The position numbers were made by a program, and so were the translations under genes. The notes under the pieces are model-generated. The model saw only the letters and a list, made by a program, of their open reading frames with translations, made no database searches and was not told where the DNA came from. From Aureispira anguillae (GTDB lineage: Bacteria > Bacteroidota > Bacteroidia > Chitinophagales > Saprospiraceae), in assembly GCF_026000115.1 (NCBI RefSeq), contig NZ_AP026867.1:151001-215000 (forward strand): a stretch of DNA of 64,000 nt, in the 5' to 3' direction. Positions 8,553 through 17,364 of this stretch are shown in pieces (within the stretch, counting starts at the first letter, position 1; the number at the start of each line of letters is the position of its first letter).

Positions 8553-9503
8553 ATGTTACGATTTCTATTAGGCTTGAGCATTTTTGTGGTGTGGGCTGTT
8601 TTTGCTCGCAATTATTACATCTGCGAAATAAAGGGAGAATGTGGTCCACCTTTGGTGGATGTTGATTCCTCTTTTTTAGAAAATATTCCCCAAACCTTAG
8701 ACTTAACAGCAGGGGAACATGTTATTTTGGATAATTATCCGCAATTTTATTTTGACCATGCAAGCCATGCTTATACCTATGTAGATGGGAATGAAAAATT
8801 TTTGAGTTTGGTCGCTACTTTTTTGAAAGAGCATCCTGCGGATTCTATCAAGCTTTGGGTAACAGGGTATTATTTAGAAGATGAAAAAGAAGCGATTGTA
8901 AACAGCCAATTGTACAATGATTTGGGGATAGCAAGAGCGCACACCATTATAGATAAATTGATCCATGAGTATAAGGTTGCTAAATCCAGAATTAAGGCGC
9001 AATCAAAATTGGCGTCTGATTATCCAATGTTAGAATCGTTGTCTTTTGATATAGAGGGCTATGTGCCACCGATGGAGATTGCTGCAACAGAAGAAGACAC
9101 TGCGCTTTTGGAACAGATCAAAACTTCTGTCAAAAATATAACGTATACAGATAAAAGTGCCAAGTTTGAGTACAATTCAGGAACATTTAAACCAAGTCGA
9201 TCTTTTGATGTTTATGTCGATTCTTTGAAACACTATTTTGAGCGCAACCCCAATGATTATCTGGTTATTATTGGGCACACAGATAGTAAGGGGAATGCTG
9301 CCTATAATCAACGATTGGGACTTAAAAGGGCGAAATCAGTTAAGGCGTATTTAAAAGAGCATGATCTAGTGGTGACGATAAAAACGCAATCCAAAGGAAA
9401 AACCAGCCCAATGGTCGAAGACAAAAATCCAGATGGTAGTTATAATATTGAGGCAATGGCAAAAAATCGACGAGTAAATATTATAATAAAATCTACAAAT
9501 TAA
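8553..9503 (+). CDS. OmpA-family protein with two OmpA-like domains, the first degenerate
   Basis: A 316-residue protein anchored by an N-terminal hydrophobic helix (1-19). The C-terminal half (about 195-316) is a clear OmpA-like peptidoglycan-binding domain: VIIGHTDSKGNAAYNQRLGLKRAKSVKAYL, then RRVNIII at the end. The first half (about 50-160) repeats the same pattern in worn form: FYFDHASH, LWVTGYYLEDEKEA, NDLGIARAHTIIDKL. So it seems to carry two tandem OmpA folds, with the first having lost the TD pair of the HTD motif. Likely envelope-spanning, linking membrane and cell wall. A possible promoter (TAAGTTTTGC) lies at 8503-8512. It probably forms its own unit; the coiled-coil gene after it is 134 bases away. 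Confidence 0.85.
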   Translation: MLRFLLGLSIFVVWAVFARNYYICEIKGECGPPLVDVDSSFLENIPQTLDLTAGEHVILDNYPQFYFDHASHAYTYVDGNEKFLSLVATFLKEHPADSIKLWVTGYYLEDEKEAIVNSQLYNDLGIARAHTIIDKLIHEYKVAKSRIKAQSKLASDYPMLESLSFDIEGYVPPMEIAATEEDTALLEQIKTSVKNITYTDKSAKFEYNSGTFKPSRSFDVYVDSLKHYFERNPNDYLVIIGHTDSKGNAAYNQRLGLKRAKSVKAYLKEHDLVVTIKTQSKGKTSPMVEDKNPDGSYNIEAMAKNRRVNIIIKSTN

Positions 9504-9637
9504 GTATTATTGTTAGTCGTAGATTGCTTATCGTTCTGTATTTTTTTGGAGGAATCTTTTAAAGTAAAAAACAACTTCACCCGTTGCAAGTTTGATTACC
9601 CAAATTTAAATTTTAATACCTAAATACCAATTTGTTC

Positions 9638-11371
9638 ATGCAAGAAGCATTTCTAAAACTAATTAGTGGCGATTTTACAACAAACCTCGCTTTTGGGATT
9701 ATAGTAGCTATTTCTTTCTTATTGGGGATGCTAGTTTGGGCTTTGTTGGCACATTTTCCCGCTTCCCGTCAACTCAAAAAGCTAAATAAAGAACTGGAGG
9801 GTGAAAATACCGTCTTGAAGAAGGACAATAAAGACCTTTCTGAGCGTTATACAGTTGTTCAGGCAAAGTTTAATCGAACAAACGAAGATTTGCAAACCGC
9901 AGAGGCAAATCTTAAGGAGAAAAACGAGAAAGTAAATCAACAGCTAAAAAAGATAAAATTCTTATCCGAAGAGTTAGAATTGTACAAGGATAATGCTCGA
10001 AATTTTAAAGAGGCAAATGAAAAGTTGTTGGAGGAGCATAAGAGAATGGCTAAGGAGCATGAAGAAATGCAGCTTAAAGTGGAGGACATAAAGGGCTTAA
10101 TTGAGGAAGTTGAGCAAGAGAAAGGAGAAATGCTCAAAGGTCACTTGGAAGTGTCGGATGCCAAATTGATAGCCGATAAAGCGTTAAAAACGACAACAGA
10201 CGAGTTGGAAAAAGCAGCAGAACGAATTGAATTGTTGAAAAAAGACTTGGATGCTGCTTTAGAACAAAAGGCAGAACTGAAAAAAATGTTGCTTACGTTA
10301 GAGGCAACGCAAGAATTGGATGGAACCAATGACGATGATTTGAAGATTCAATTGGTGGGCTTAAAGGCGCACATTCAAGATTTAGAGGCAGAGAATAGTG
10401 ATCTGATGGAGCGTTTAGCGCCTTATTTAGCTAAGGAACACTCGGATGAACAGGAAGAAAAAGAAATGGATGAACTCTTAGTTAATCTATTGGTCGAGGC
10501 AGAAGAGAATATGAAAGAGGATGGATTTTATGTAGATTACGATGAAAGTCAACTGATTGAAGATAAAATTTATTTAGAAAAAACATTGGCGGAAGAAGCC
10601 AAAACAGAATTGCCTACTGCTGAGGAAGAGGAGGAGGTAACTTTGGAAGGCGAGGAAGAGGAAGCGATGAACCATGCTTTAACAGCGGCGGATACTGCTA
10701 TGGGGATGCAAGGGTTTTATGAGGATATGGACGAGGCAATTTTGAGGCAACCTGCAACAGAAATAGAGCAGGTGTCGGACGATGATTTAATGGAACAGCA
10801 TTTGGCACATACGGCTGAAGTAATGGACAAGGTTTTATTTTTTAGTGAGGAGGTGCCTCGTGATAGTTTGATTGAGAATGAAACCTTATTGGATAATGAG
10901 TTGCCTAAATTTGTTTTTGCAGAACAGCCTTCTGACGAATCTGAGGAGCAACTTGTTCTAACCCATACAGATCATGAGGATATGAACAATGCATTAGACC
11001 AAGCAACAATGGCCATGGATGCAGAGGGATTGTATGCGCCTATAGACACGCAAAAATTGATAGCCTCTGAAGAGGATTCCATAGGAGAAAAGACAGAAAA
11101 CCAGAAACATTCTGAATCTACTATTTTACAAGAAATTGGTCGTTCTATCCCAAAAGCTTTATCAAATCAAAAGGATGATTTGCAGCAAATTGACGGAATT
11201 GGGCTATTTATCGAACAGCGTTTGAATGAATTAGGAATTTATACGTACGAGCAAATTAGTCAATTTGATACAACTTTTATTGCCAAATTAGGGGCAGTTT
11301 TAGGATTTTCAGAACAAACAATAGCTAGAGATAAATGGGTAGAACAAGCGCAAGCTTTATTGGATCAATAA
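9638..11371 (+). CDS. Membrane-anchored coiled-coil protein with internal repeats and C-terminal helix-hairpin-helix-like domain
   Basis: A 577-residue protein when started at ATG 9638; a TTG six bases earlier is possible. A single transmembrane helix (about 17-37, LAFGIIVAISFLLGMLVWALL) is followed by about 220 residues of continuous coiled coil (Glu/Lys/Leu heptads). Then comes a very acidic region holding four copies of a ~30-residue motif (around 10465, 10663, 10785 and 10976) with the pattern MxxALxxAxxAMxxxGxYxxxDxxxLI. The last ~60 residues (LQQIDGIGLFIEQRLNELGI; FIAKLGAVLGFSEQTI) resemble the helix-hairpin-helix-like end found on many Bacteroidota envelope proteins. Function unknown; a scaffold on the cytoplasmic face of the inner membrane fits the layout. 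The repeats look unreported to me, but this has not been searched. Confidence 0.75.
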   Translation: MQEAFLKLISGDFTTNLAFGIIVAISFLLGMLVWALLAHFPASRQLKKLNKELEGENTVLKKDNKDLSERYTVVQAKFNRTNEDLQTAEANLKEKNEKVNQQLKKIKFLSEELELYKDNARNFKEANEKLLEEHKRMAKEHEEMQLKVEDIKGLIEEVEQEKGEMLKGHLEVSDAKLIADKALKTTTDELEKAAERIELLKKDLDAALEQKAELKKMLLTLEATQELDGTNDDDLKIQLVGLKAHIQDLEAENSDLMERLAPYLAKEHSDEQEEKEMDELLVNLLVEAEENMKEDGFYVDYDESQLIEDKIYLEKTLAEEAKTELPTAEEEEEVTLEGEEEEAMNHALTAADTAMGMQGFYEDMDEAILRQPATEIEQVSDDDLMEQHLAHTAEVMDKVLFFSEEVPRDSLIENETLLDNELPKFVFAEQPSDESEEQLVLTHTDHEDMNNALDQATMAMDAEGLYAPIDTQKLIASEEDSIGEKTENQKHSESTILQEIGRSIPKALSNQKDDLQQIDGIGLFIEQRLNELGIYTYEQISQFDTTFIAKLGAVLGFSEQTIARDKWVEQAQALLDQ

Positions 11372-11412
11372 GATCAACACTCCTCTGCAATCATTAACAG
11401 AGTATCAATAAA

Positions 11413-11600
11413 AATATTACTCCGCTAGAAAACCGAACCCAGCTTGCTGGTGATAACGAACCGACCTCAGGGAGCTCATAAACGCTAGCGCACTAGCTAA
11501 TCTAGCACCGTAGGTACCACATAAACGTAGTGCACGAGTAGCTTGGTACTATGTACCAACTGGAATGCCTAGCAACGCAGTTAATCAGCGGAGTATTATA
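11413..11600. repeat. Structured intergenic element A with inverted ends (AGCGGAGTA type)
   Basis: A GC-richer, hairpin-dense stretch filling the gap before the CHAT gene. Its ends are inverted copies: TATTACTCCGCT (11415-11426) and AGCGGAGTATTA (11587-11598), 11 of 12 paired. Inside are several small hairpins, e.g. GCTAG/CTAGC at 11483-11496. Related ends occur at 54761-54816 and 56147-56348. It may be a small mobile (MITE-like) element or a structured RNA. Confidence 0.5.
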
Positions 11601-11650
11601 AAAAACATAACTAGATCACAAAACTAACATAACACGAAACACAACTATAT

Positions 11651-13546
11651 ATGATTGAACGTCCTGTCATATTATTGACATTTGCAAATCAGCAGGATGC
11701 TTATCTAGATTATCTAAAAAACGAAAGCAAGCGGCTTAATTATATCCTGAGTACACACCATGACAAGGGAACTATAGAAGTTTTTAGAGAAGAAAGCTCT
11801 ACTGTTGATGACATCAAAACTGCAATCGAACGCTTTGACAAACGGATCGCCATTTTTCATTATGGTGGGCATGCCGATGGCGGAAGCCTGCGTTTTGAAG
11901 GGGGAGATGGAAATGCTGCTGGTTTGGCAGAATTGTTGGGGCAGTTGCCCAATTTGAAGTTGGTGTTCTTGAATGGTTGTTCCACTCAGGCTCAGGTTAA
12001 ATTTTTATTGGATAATGGGGTGAAAGCTGTTATTGCAACGGCAGTATCGATTAATGATGAAAAAGCAGTTGTTTTTGCAGAAGATTTTTATCGTGCGTTC
12101 TCCAATGGACATACCATTGGCTCTGCTTTTCGTAGAGCAGTGGCCAATATGAAGTTTGCTTATGGTGGTGATTTTGGAGCAACTATTGTTCGCAAGGGAG
12201 AGGCGGTTGTTCATGCGGATGAAGAAAAAATGCCTTGGGGATTGTATCTAAATGACGATAGTGACGATGCCTTAAATTGGGAGATGCCGACTTATTATCC
12301 TACCGATACGACCAAAACGGAGGCGATTGATAAGGAAAAATTCAAGGTCAATATGCACATTGAGGATGTTATCTATCCCATGTTTGATATTAAGCCAGAA
12401 TTAGAAGCCTTATGCGCTTATGAGGATGACGAAGAGCTAGATCCCAGAGCAGTGTTGTTGCAAATTATTCAAAATTTCCCTTGGCCAATTGGTGCACAAA
12501 TAAGGTTGTTGGTTGCCAAAGATGGCGACATGGATACCCCATCTGTTGAACGACTGAAACAGATTGTGAGTGTGTATAGCATGACCAGTCAGTTTCTATT
12601 TTATATTGTGATGTCTCAAATGTGGGACGAAAAACGAGCGGCTACCTTTAATTCCAAGGGCTATTTGGTGGATATGCTTTATATCAACAAAAAACAGTTT
12701 GGACAATTTGATTATTTTAAAAACTTCATTGATGGAACCAAACTCCTGATGGATGCAGATTGTGAACCTGTTATTAAAGATTTTTTGACGGTTGTTGAAG
12801 ATTTTGATGCGCATTCAGAATTGTATGAGGCTTACCTTTATTTGGAATCGATTCGCTCTGCAATTCATACCAACAATATGGAGGTATTGGAAGCCAAGAC
12901 GTATGAAAAATGCGTAGAGGGAGAATATTATTTATCGACAATACTGTACCATCTAGCATTTATGATAAAATACGATTTGGTTACGGTGCGTGATATTCAT
13001 GTGGTGAACCATAGAAATATGGATACAGAATTTAATCATTTTATTAGTCGATTGAACGTTAAGGTTGGAGATATTGCAGTGAGTGAAGGAAGCAAAAAAA
13101 TCAAAGCAAGGATTTACAAGACCTTTACCAATAATTCATCTGTTATTTTAACTTCTAACATACAAGACCCTTCTACTTTTTTAAACCTTTCTCCTTTTAT
13201 TATTGACAAAAATGCCTTTAGAGATGGGTTAACAGAAGATAGGGCTACCGAGCAACAATTGTTTATGTATGCTCACCGAGAAGATGGGGAAGACCCCAAA
13301 AGAGATTATCAATACTATGCTACCTTTCACAATATTTATGTAGCAAAAGAGCGGGTATCTGATCAATTTTTGATCAATGCAGCTGTTGGAGCAGCTAAGG
13401 ACAGCGAGGAGTCTAATACTAGGAGCACTAGAAGCCGACGATCTTCTAGGCGTAGACGTAGGTCTACAACGACTACAGAGGTAATCAACCCTTATGCTGT
13501 TCTCAAGCAACAATTTGAGATTTTAGAAAGAGATTTAATCCGTTAG
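11651..13546 (+). CDS. CHAT-domain caspase-like protease, first gene of a CHAT/STAND set
   Basis: A 631-residue cytoplasmic protein (no signal or membrane segment). Residues 1-190 are a CHAT protease domain. The catalytic dyad is His74 in HYGGHADGG and Cys110 in VFLNGCSTQAQ, with the downstream strand GVKAVIATAVSINDEKA and the FYRAFSNGHTIGSAFRRA helix typical of the family. Residues about 210-600 form a long region that I cannot place in a family; the part around 245-470 is helical. A Ser/Arg-rich patch (RSTRSRRSSRRRRRSTTTT, near 594-612) precedes a short helical tail. A STAND NTPase gene starts 73 bases downstream. By analogy with other CHAT/STAND pairs the NTPase could sense a trigger and switch on the protease; that is inference. 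Confidence 0.85.
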   Translation: MIERPVILLTFANQQDAYLDYLKNESKRLNYILSTHHDKGTIEVFREESSTVDDIKTAIERFDKRIAIFHYGGHADGGSLRFEGGDGNAAGLAELLGQLPNLKLVFLNGCSTQAQVKFLLDNGVKAVIATAVSINDEKAVVFAEDFYRAFSNGHTIGSAFRRAVANMKFAYGGDFGATIVRKGEAVVHADEEKMPWGLYLNDDSDDALNWEMPTYYPTDTTKTEAIDKEKFKVNMHIEDVIYPMFDIKPELEALCAYEDDEELDPRAVLLQIIQNFPWPIGAQIRLLVAKDGDMDTPSVERLKQIVSVYSMTSQFLFYIVMSQMWDEKRAATFNSKGYLVDMLYINKKQFGQFDYFKNFIDGTKLLMDADCEPVIKDFLTVVEDFDAHSELYEAYLYLESIRSAIHTNNMEVLEAKTYEKCVEGEYYLSTILYHLAFMIKYDLVTVRDIHVVNHRNMDTEFNHFISRLNVKVGDIAVSEGSKKIKARIYKTFTNNSSVILTSNIQDPSTFLNLSPFIIDKNAFRDGLTEDRATEQQLFMYAHREDGEDPKRDYQYYATFHNIYVAKERVSDQFLINAAVGAAKDSEESNTRSTRSRRSSRRRRRSTTTTEVINPYAVLKQQFEILERDLIR

Positions 13547-13619
13547 AGCAGAGGAGAAATTAAAGGCTCGCATTAAACAATTTTAAAAATCTCCCATCAT
13601 TTGTTAAAAATTAGCTCTT

Positions 13620-14684
13620 ATGACAAAAGAAGTAAAAAGTCCGTTCAAGTTTTTGGATTCTTACGATAAGAAAGATAAGGATATCTTTTTTGGTAGAAAA
13701 CAAGAAACCTATGAACTTTATGATAGAATAATGGAAACCAACTTAGTCCTACTTTATGGGGCTTCTGGTACTGGTAAAACAAGTTTGATTAATTGTGGTT
13801 TAGGCAATGAGTTTGAATCGACCGATTGGCATCCTATTTTTATCCGTAGAAAGGATAATATTATGGAAGCAATGCGAGAGGAATTTCAGCGACATGCCGT
13901 TAAAAAAATCAAACCAACTACTTCCATTATTGAGCAAGTGCGCTCTTTGTATTTGGATTATTTTAAGCCAATATATCTTATTTTTGATCAATTCGAAGAA
14001 ATCTTTATCCTTGGTGATAAGGAGGAGCAAAAGTTGTTCTTTGAAACCATTTACCAGTTGTTAGAAGAAAATTTGCAATGCAAAGTATTGATCTCAATGC
14101 GAGAAGAGTACATTGCTTATTTATCAGAATTTGAAGAAATTATTCCTTATTTGTTTGACAATCGTTTGAGGGTTGAAAAAATGAATAGCAAAAATTTGAA
14201 GGATGTAATAGAAGGAACTGCGGTCAAATTTAATATCAAATTGCAGAATGGGGCAAAGAATATTTCTGAATTGATTATTGAAAAGCTGAGAGACAAAAAT
14301 CACGAAATAGACCTCGCTAATTTGCAAGTATACTTGGATCGTTTGTACCAAATGGACAAAAAAAGAGATCCAGACAAAAAAGGAATTACGTTTGATGAGG
14401 CTTTGATTGTAAAAACGGGTAACTTAGAAGATGTTATGTCTCTTTTTTTGGATGAACAATTGTCGGTTTTGGATAAAGAATTGACCAAAAAATACAAAGA
14501 TGTAAAAAAAGGCGCCCCTTTGGATATTTTATTTGAATTGGTAACCGACAATGGCACTAAACATGCTATAGATTTGGAGCAAGTTAAAAAACGCTTAAAA
14601 CGTTCTAAAAATATAGCACCCAATGTCATTGATTACTGTGTTCAGCGATTTAAAGAAATGCGTATCCTCCGAGAACTTACATAA
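13620..14684 (+). CDS. STAND-class P-loop NTPase (nSTAND type), N-terminal part of a split protein
   Basis: A 354-residue NTPase. It opens with SPFKFLDSYDKKDKDIFFGRK, the usual entry to nSTAND ATPases, then a Walker A GASGTGKT at 47-54 and a Walker B LIFDQFEE at 120-127 followed by SMREEYIAYLSEF (sensor region), and a winged-helix-like end up to residue 354. Full-length STAND proteins continue past this point. Here four in-frame stops occur in the seven codons between this ORF and the next (14682-14705), and the next ORF, in the same frame, begins with the motif that normally follows (ELAHDFIAKKIY). So this and 14706-15431 together equal one STAND protein, made as two chains or broken by mutation. 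Adjacent to a CHAT protease. Confidence 0.85.
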   Translation: MTKEVKSPFKFLDSYDKKDKDIFFGRKQETYELYDRIMETNLVLLYGASGTGKTSLINCGLGNEFESTDWHPIFIRRKDNIMEAMREEFQRHAVKKIKPTTSIIEQVRSLYLDYFKPIYLIFDQFEEIFILGDKEEQKLFFETIYQLLEENLQCKVLISMREEYIAYLSEFEEIIPYLFDNRLRVEKMNSKNLKDVIEGTAVKFNIKLQNGAKNISELIIEKLRDKNHEIDLANLQVYLDRLYQMDKKRDPDKKGITFDEALIVKTGNLEDVMSLFLDEQLSVLDKELTKKYKDVKKGAPLDILFELVTDNGTKHAIDLEQVKKRLKRSKNIAPNVIDYCVQRFKEMRILRELT

Positions 14685-14705
14685 TAACTAGATTAGAGAT
14701 AGGAT

Positions 14706-15431
14706 ATGAAAATAGAATTAGCACACGACTTTATTGCCAAAAAAATATACCAAGAGGCTTCTCTCGAAGACAAAGCAAGGGCAAGTGCCACTAAGTTGCT
14801 GCACGAACGCTATCGTCATTACTTATCCTCTAAAAACTTATTGTTGACGGAGTATGATTTAATTTATATCAGACCGCATCTAGAACGGATGGATTTGAGC
14901 AGGGAGGAAGAGTTGTATGTTAAGGTGAGTAAACAAAAGATCAAAAAAGGAAAACGAATGGCTCGAGTCAAGGATGGGGCTATTGTCGCCTTGGTTTGTG
15001 GGATTGTATTTAGTACTTGGGGCTTGTGGGGCTGGCAGCAATTTTCTACTGTTTCCAAAGACTTGGCAGAAGCCCAAGATACCATTAATATTTTATTGAG
15101 GAACCAAACTCAAGAACCTTATCATACGATTCCTATAGCCGATTCTATTAATACCTCTTCTGTTCCCAATTTTTTTAAGACCATTAAGTTGGTCGGCAAG
15201 ATTACGAATGAACAAAATAAGCCTGTAGCTGCTGCCTTGGTTCAGATAATGGGAGCCGAGGCTTATACCCAAGAAGATGGTACCTATGAATTGTATCTGA
15301 TCCTTTCGCCTAAAAATATTGGGAATACCATACCACTTACCATTAGCAAAACCAATTACTTACCGCTTTCTCAAACCATAGATACCGATCAAACAGAGAT
15401 TGATTTGGCGTTAACCCTAATAAGAGAATAA
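14706..15431 (+). CDS. Membrane-anchored C-terminal half of the split STAND protein, with carboxypeptidase-regulatory-like domain
   Basis: A 241-residue protein, same frame as the NTPase before it and 21 bases away. Residues 1-80 match the segment that follows the winged helix in nSTAND proteins: LAHDFIAKKIY, LLHERYRHYL, then LTEYDLIYIRPHLERMDLSREEELYVKVSKQ, which in single-chain relatives leads into a membrane helix. A transmembrane segment follows at about 91-110 after a basic stretch, and residues about 161-241 form a beta-sandwich of the carboxypeptidase-regulatory type (VGKITNEQNKPVAAALVQIM; EDGTYELYLIL), placed on the far side of the membrane. A weak ribosome-binding-like AGAGATAGG precedes the ATG. 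This would tether the NTPase/protease to the inner membrane. Confidence 0.75.
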   Translation: MKIELAHDFIAKKIYQEASLEDKARASATKLLHERYRHYLSSKNLLLTEYDLIYIRPHLERMDLSREEELYVKVSKQKIKKGKRMARVKDGAIVALVCGIVFSTWGLWGWQQFSTVSKDLAEAQDTINILLRNQTQEPYHTIPIADSINTSSVPNFFKTIKLVGKITNEQNKPVAAALVQIMGAEAYTQEDGTYELYLILSPKNIGNTIPLTISKTNYLPLSQTIDTDQTEIDLALTLIRE

Positions 15432-15461
15432 AGAATAGGCTTTTTAATAAATAGTAATATT

Positions 15462-15926
15462 ATGACAACGTATCGTTTGGTTCTTTTTGTTTTTTTTCTA
15501 AGCATAATTATTAGCTGCCAAAATAAACAAGAAGGGGCTTATTATGACTTATTGGCTTCAGGGATTGAACTCTCTACCCAAGATACGACTGTTGCAAAGG
15601 TTGGGGAGCAATTGTTGTTTCCTTATTATTTTAGTGCAGGAGTACAGCCTATTTATTATCAACTGAATTATTTCAATTCGGATACTACCGTGCTTGAATA
15701 TAAAAGAAACCCTACCTTTTATTTGGACGATGAAGATATTGATGGGGGACGTTCTGCTGGACTCTTTATTTTTGAAGGGAAGAAAGAAGGGCTTGCTCGA
15801 TTAGAGTTTTATAACCTTCATGATAATGTGGTAGCCCATCAATTACCTGACGACGAGTTTGCAGAGTGGTTGCCCTTGCATAAAGATTTAGAAACCTCTG
15901 TTTGTTATATCAGGATAAAAAACTAA
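15462..15926 (+). CDS. Small lipoprotein of unknown function
   Basis: A 154-residue protein with a signal peptide ending in a lipobox (IIISC, Cys19). The mature part is mostly predicted beta strands, with no family I recognise (PTFYLDDEDIDGGRSAGLFIF; EGLARLEFYNLHDN). It begins 30 bases after the membrane-anchored STAND partner and ends four bases before the S41 peptidase start, all on the same strand, so it may belong to either set. Its surface position next to the extracytoplasmic domain of 14706-15431 makes a sensor or partner role possible, but nothing in the sequence proves it. Confidence 0.65.
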   Translation: MTTYRLVLFVFFLSIIISCQNKQEGAYYDLLASGIELSTQDTTVAKVGEQLLFPYYFSAGVQPIYYQLNYFNSDTTVLEYKRNPTFYLDDEDIDGGRSAGLFIFEGKKEGLARLEFYNLHDNVVAHQLPDDEFAEWLPLHKDLETSVCYIRIKN

Positions 15927-15930
15927 GTAG

Positions 15931-17313
15931 GTGAACAATGTTAGTGTGAAGTACATCTGGGTGTTTTGGTTGATGGCGATTGTTGTTGGAGGGAATGCCC
16001 AAGATATATCCGCCTTAAGTAAAGATGAGTTACAAGAAGATTTGGTGCATTTGTTAGCTGGTCTGGAACGTTATAATCCCGCTATGTATGCCTATAGCTC
16101 AAAAGAAGCATTTCGAAAAAGAATTACTACAATTCAAGCAGCGATTACTGCGCCAATGGATGCGCTTACATTCTATAAACATCTTTGTTTTGCGGTAGAA
16201 GGAGTCAACGAAGGACATGTGACAATAGGAACCGCAGCAGATCCTTTTTATGCTGGATTTTTGAAAGGAGACTATAAAAGTTTGCCTTTGAGTGTGCAAT
16301 TTTTAGGAGAACAAGCCTATGTTTGGGACAACCTCAGTGCCAATAATGCGTTAGAACGTGGCGATGAAATTCTTAGTATTAATGGTCGGTCAATGGAGCA
16401 GATTAGGACACAGATTTTTAAGTATACTTTTTCGGATGGAGCTATTGAAACCTTTAAGCAGAAACGCTTAAGTAATGAATTGTCTGCTCGTTACTTTTGG
16501 TTTGTGGAACGCCCCGATTCTTTTGTGCTCAATTATAAAAAAAGAGGAGAAACAACCATTCGGCAAGTTCAATTAATGGCGCTGACTCGAACTGAGATGG
16601 CGAAGTGGTCGCTTCAGCGAAAATTAAAACGTAAACGCCCGCAGGGAATTAATAAAATTTATAATTTAACGATAGATCAGAACATCGCTACACTAACACT
16701 TCGAAGCTTTAACGAGGAAATTATCAAGGCGAATGAGCTTAAATCCTATGCTTTTTATGAGCGAATTTTTAAGCGTTTGAGACAAAATAAAGTCAAACAT
16801 TTGATTCTTGATTTAAGAGATAACATAGGAGGAATGAAAGAATTTGGGGATGATTTATTGGCTTTTGCCCTTAAAAAGAAGCATAAAGGAATTTTTAGAG
16901 AATTGTTATCTTGGGATGGCAAAAAAGTAGCCGCTTCTTTTCCTAAACGCAACAAATGGTTCTTTAAAGGGAAGTGGTATATTTTAACCAATGGAGGAAC
17001 CTATTCTACGGCTGCTCTAATTGCACAATACTTACATATTTATGCTGCCGCTGTTGTGATTGGTGCTGAAGCAGGCAGTCGATACGAAGGCTTTGCTGCT
17101 GGAACTTACCACCACCTAACGTTACCCAATTCTAAAATAAGAATAGCAATTCCTAATAAATGGGTAAAAAATAAACTGCTTCAACAACCTAAGCAGACCA
17201 ACAGAGGATTGTTGCCAACTTATCCCATTCACATCACTATTGACGCTTTGTTAGAGGAACGAGATCTGGCTAAAGAAAAAGCCTTAGAGTTGATTCGAAA
17301 CCCATCGTTTTAG
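15931..17313 (+). CDS. Exported S41-family (tail-specific) peptidase
   Basis: A 460-residue protein with a signal peptide (cleavage near GGNAQ). A GTG at 15931 is used; a second GTG at 15946 would leave a shorter signal. A helical N-domain (about 25-105) is followed by a PDZ-like segment (LPLSVQFLGEQAYVWDNLS; LERGDEILSINGRSMEQI) and an S41 catalytic core: LILDLRDNIGGMKEFGDDLL at about 291-310, then NGGTYSTAALIAQYL, where the Ser of TYSTAA is the likely nucleophile. Family members cleave protein C-termini in the periplasm. The Ser-x-x-x-Lys geometry usual in CtpA could not be confirmed; a related Lys may be missing, as in many S41 proteins of Bacteroidota. Confidence 0.85.
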   Translation: MNNVSVKYIWVFWLMAIVVGGNAQDISALSKDELQEDLVHLLAGLERYNPAMYAYSSKEAFRKRITTIQAAITAPMDALTFYKHLCFAVEGVNEGHVTIGTAADPFYAGFLKGDYKSLPLSVQFLGEQAYVWDNLSANNALERGDEILSINGRSMEQIRTQIFKYTFSDGAIETFKQKRLSNELSARYFWFVERPDSFVLNYKKRGETTIRQVQLMALTRTEMAKWSLQRKLKRKRPQGINKIYNLTIDQNIATLTLRSFNEEIIKANELKSYAFYERIFKRLRQNKVKHLILDLRDNIGGMKEFGDDLLAFALKKKHKGIFRELLSWDGKKVAASFPKRNKWFFKGKWYILTNGGTYSTAALIAQYLHIYAAAVVIGAEAGSRYEGFAAGTYHHLTLPNSKIRIAIPNKWVKNKLLQQPKQTNRGLLPTYPIHITIDALLEERDLAKEKALELIRNPSF

Positions 17314-17364
17314 ATAGAAAATGCTACCATCTATTTTACTGATAATTTTAACATCTTATAAAGA

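Noticed and set aside
13807..14064. Overlapping frames inside the STAND and CHAT genes on both strands
   Set aside because: They are shadows of strong coding sequence with clear motifs in the main frame.
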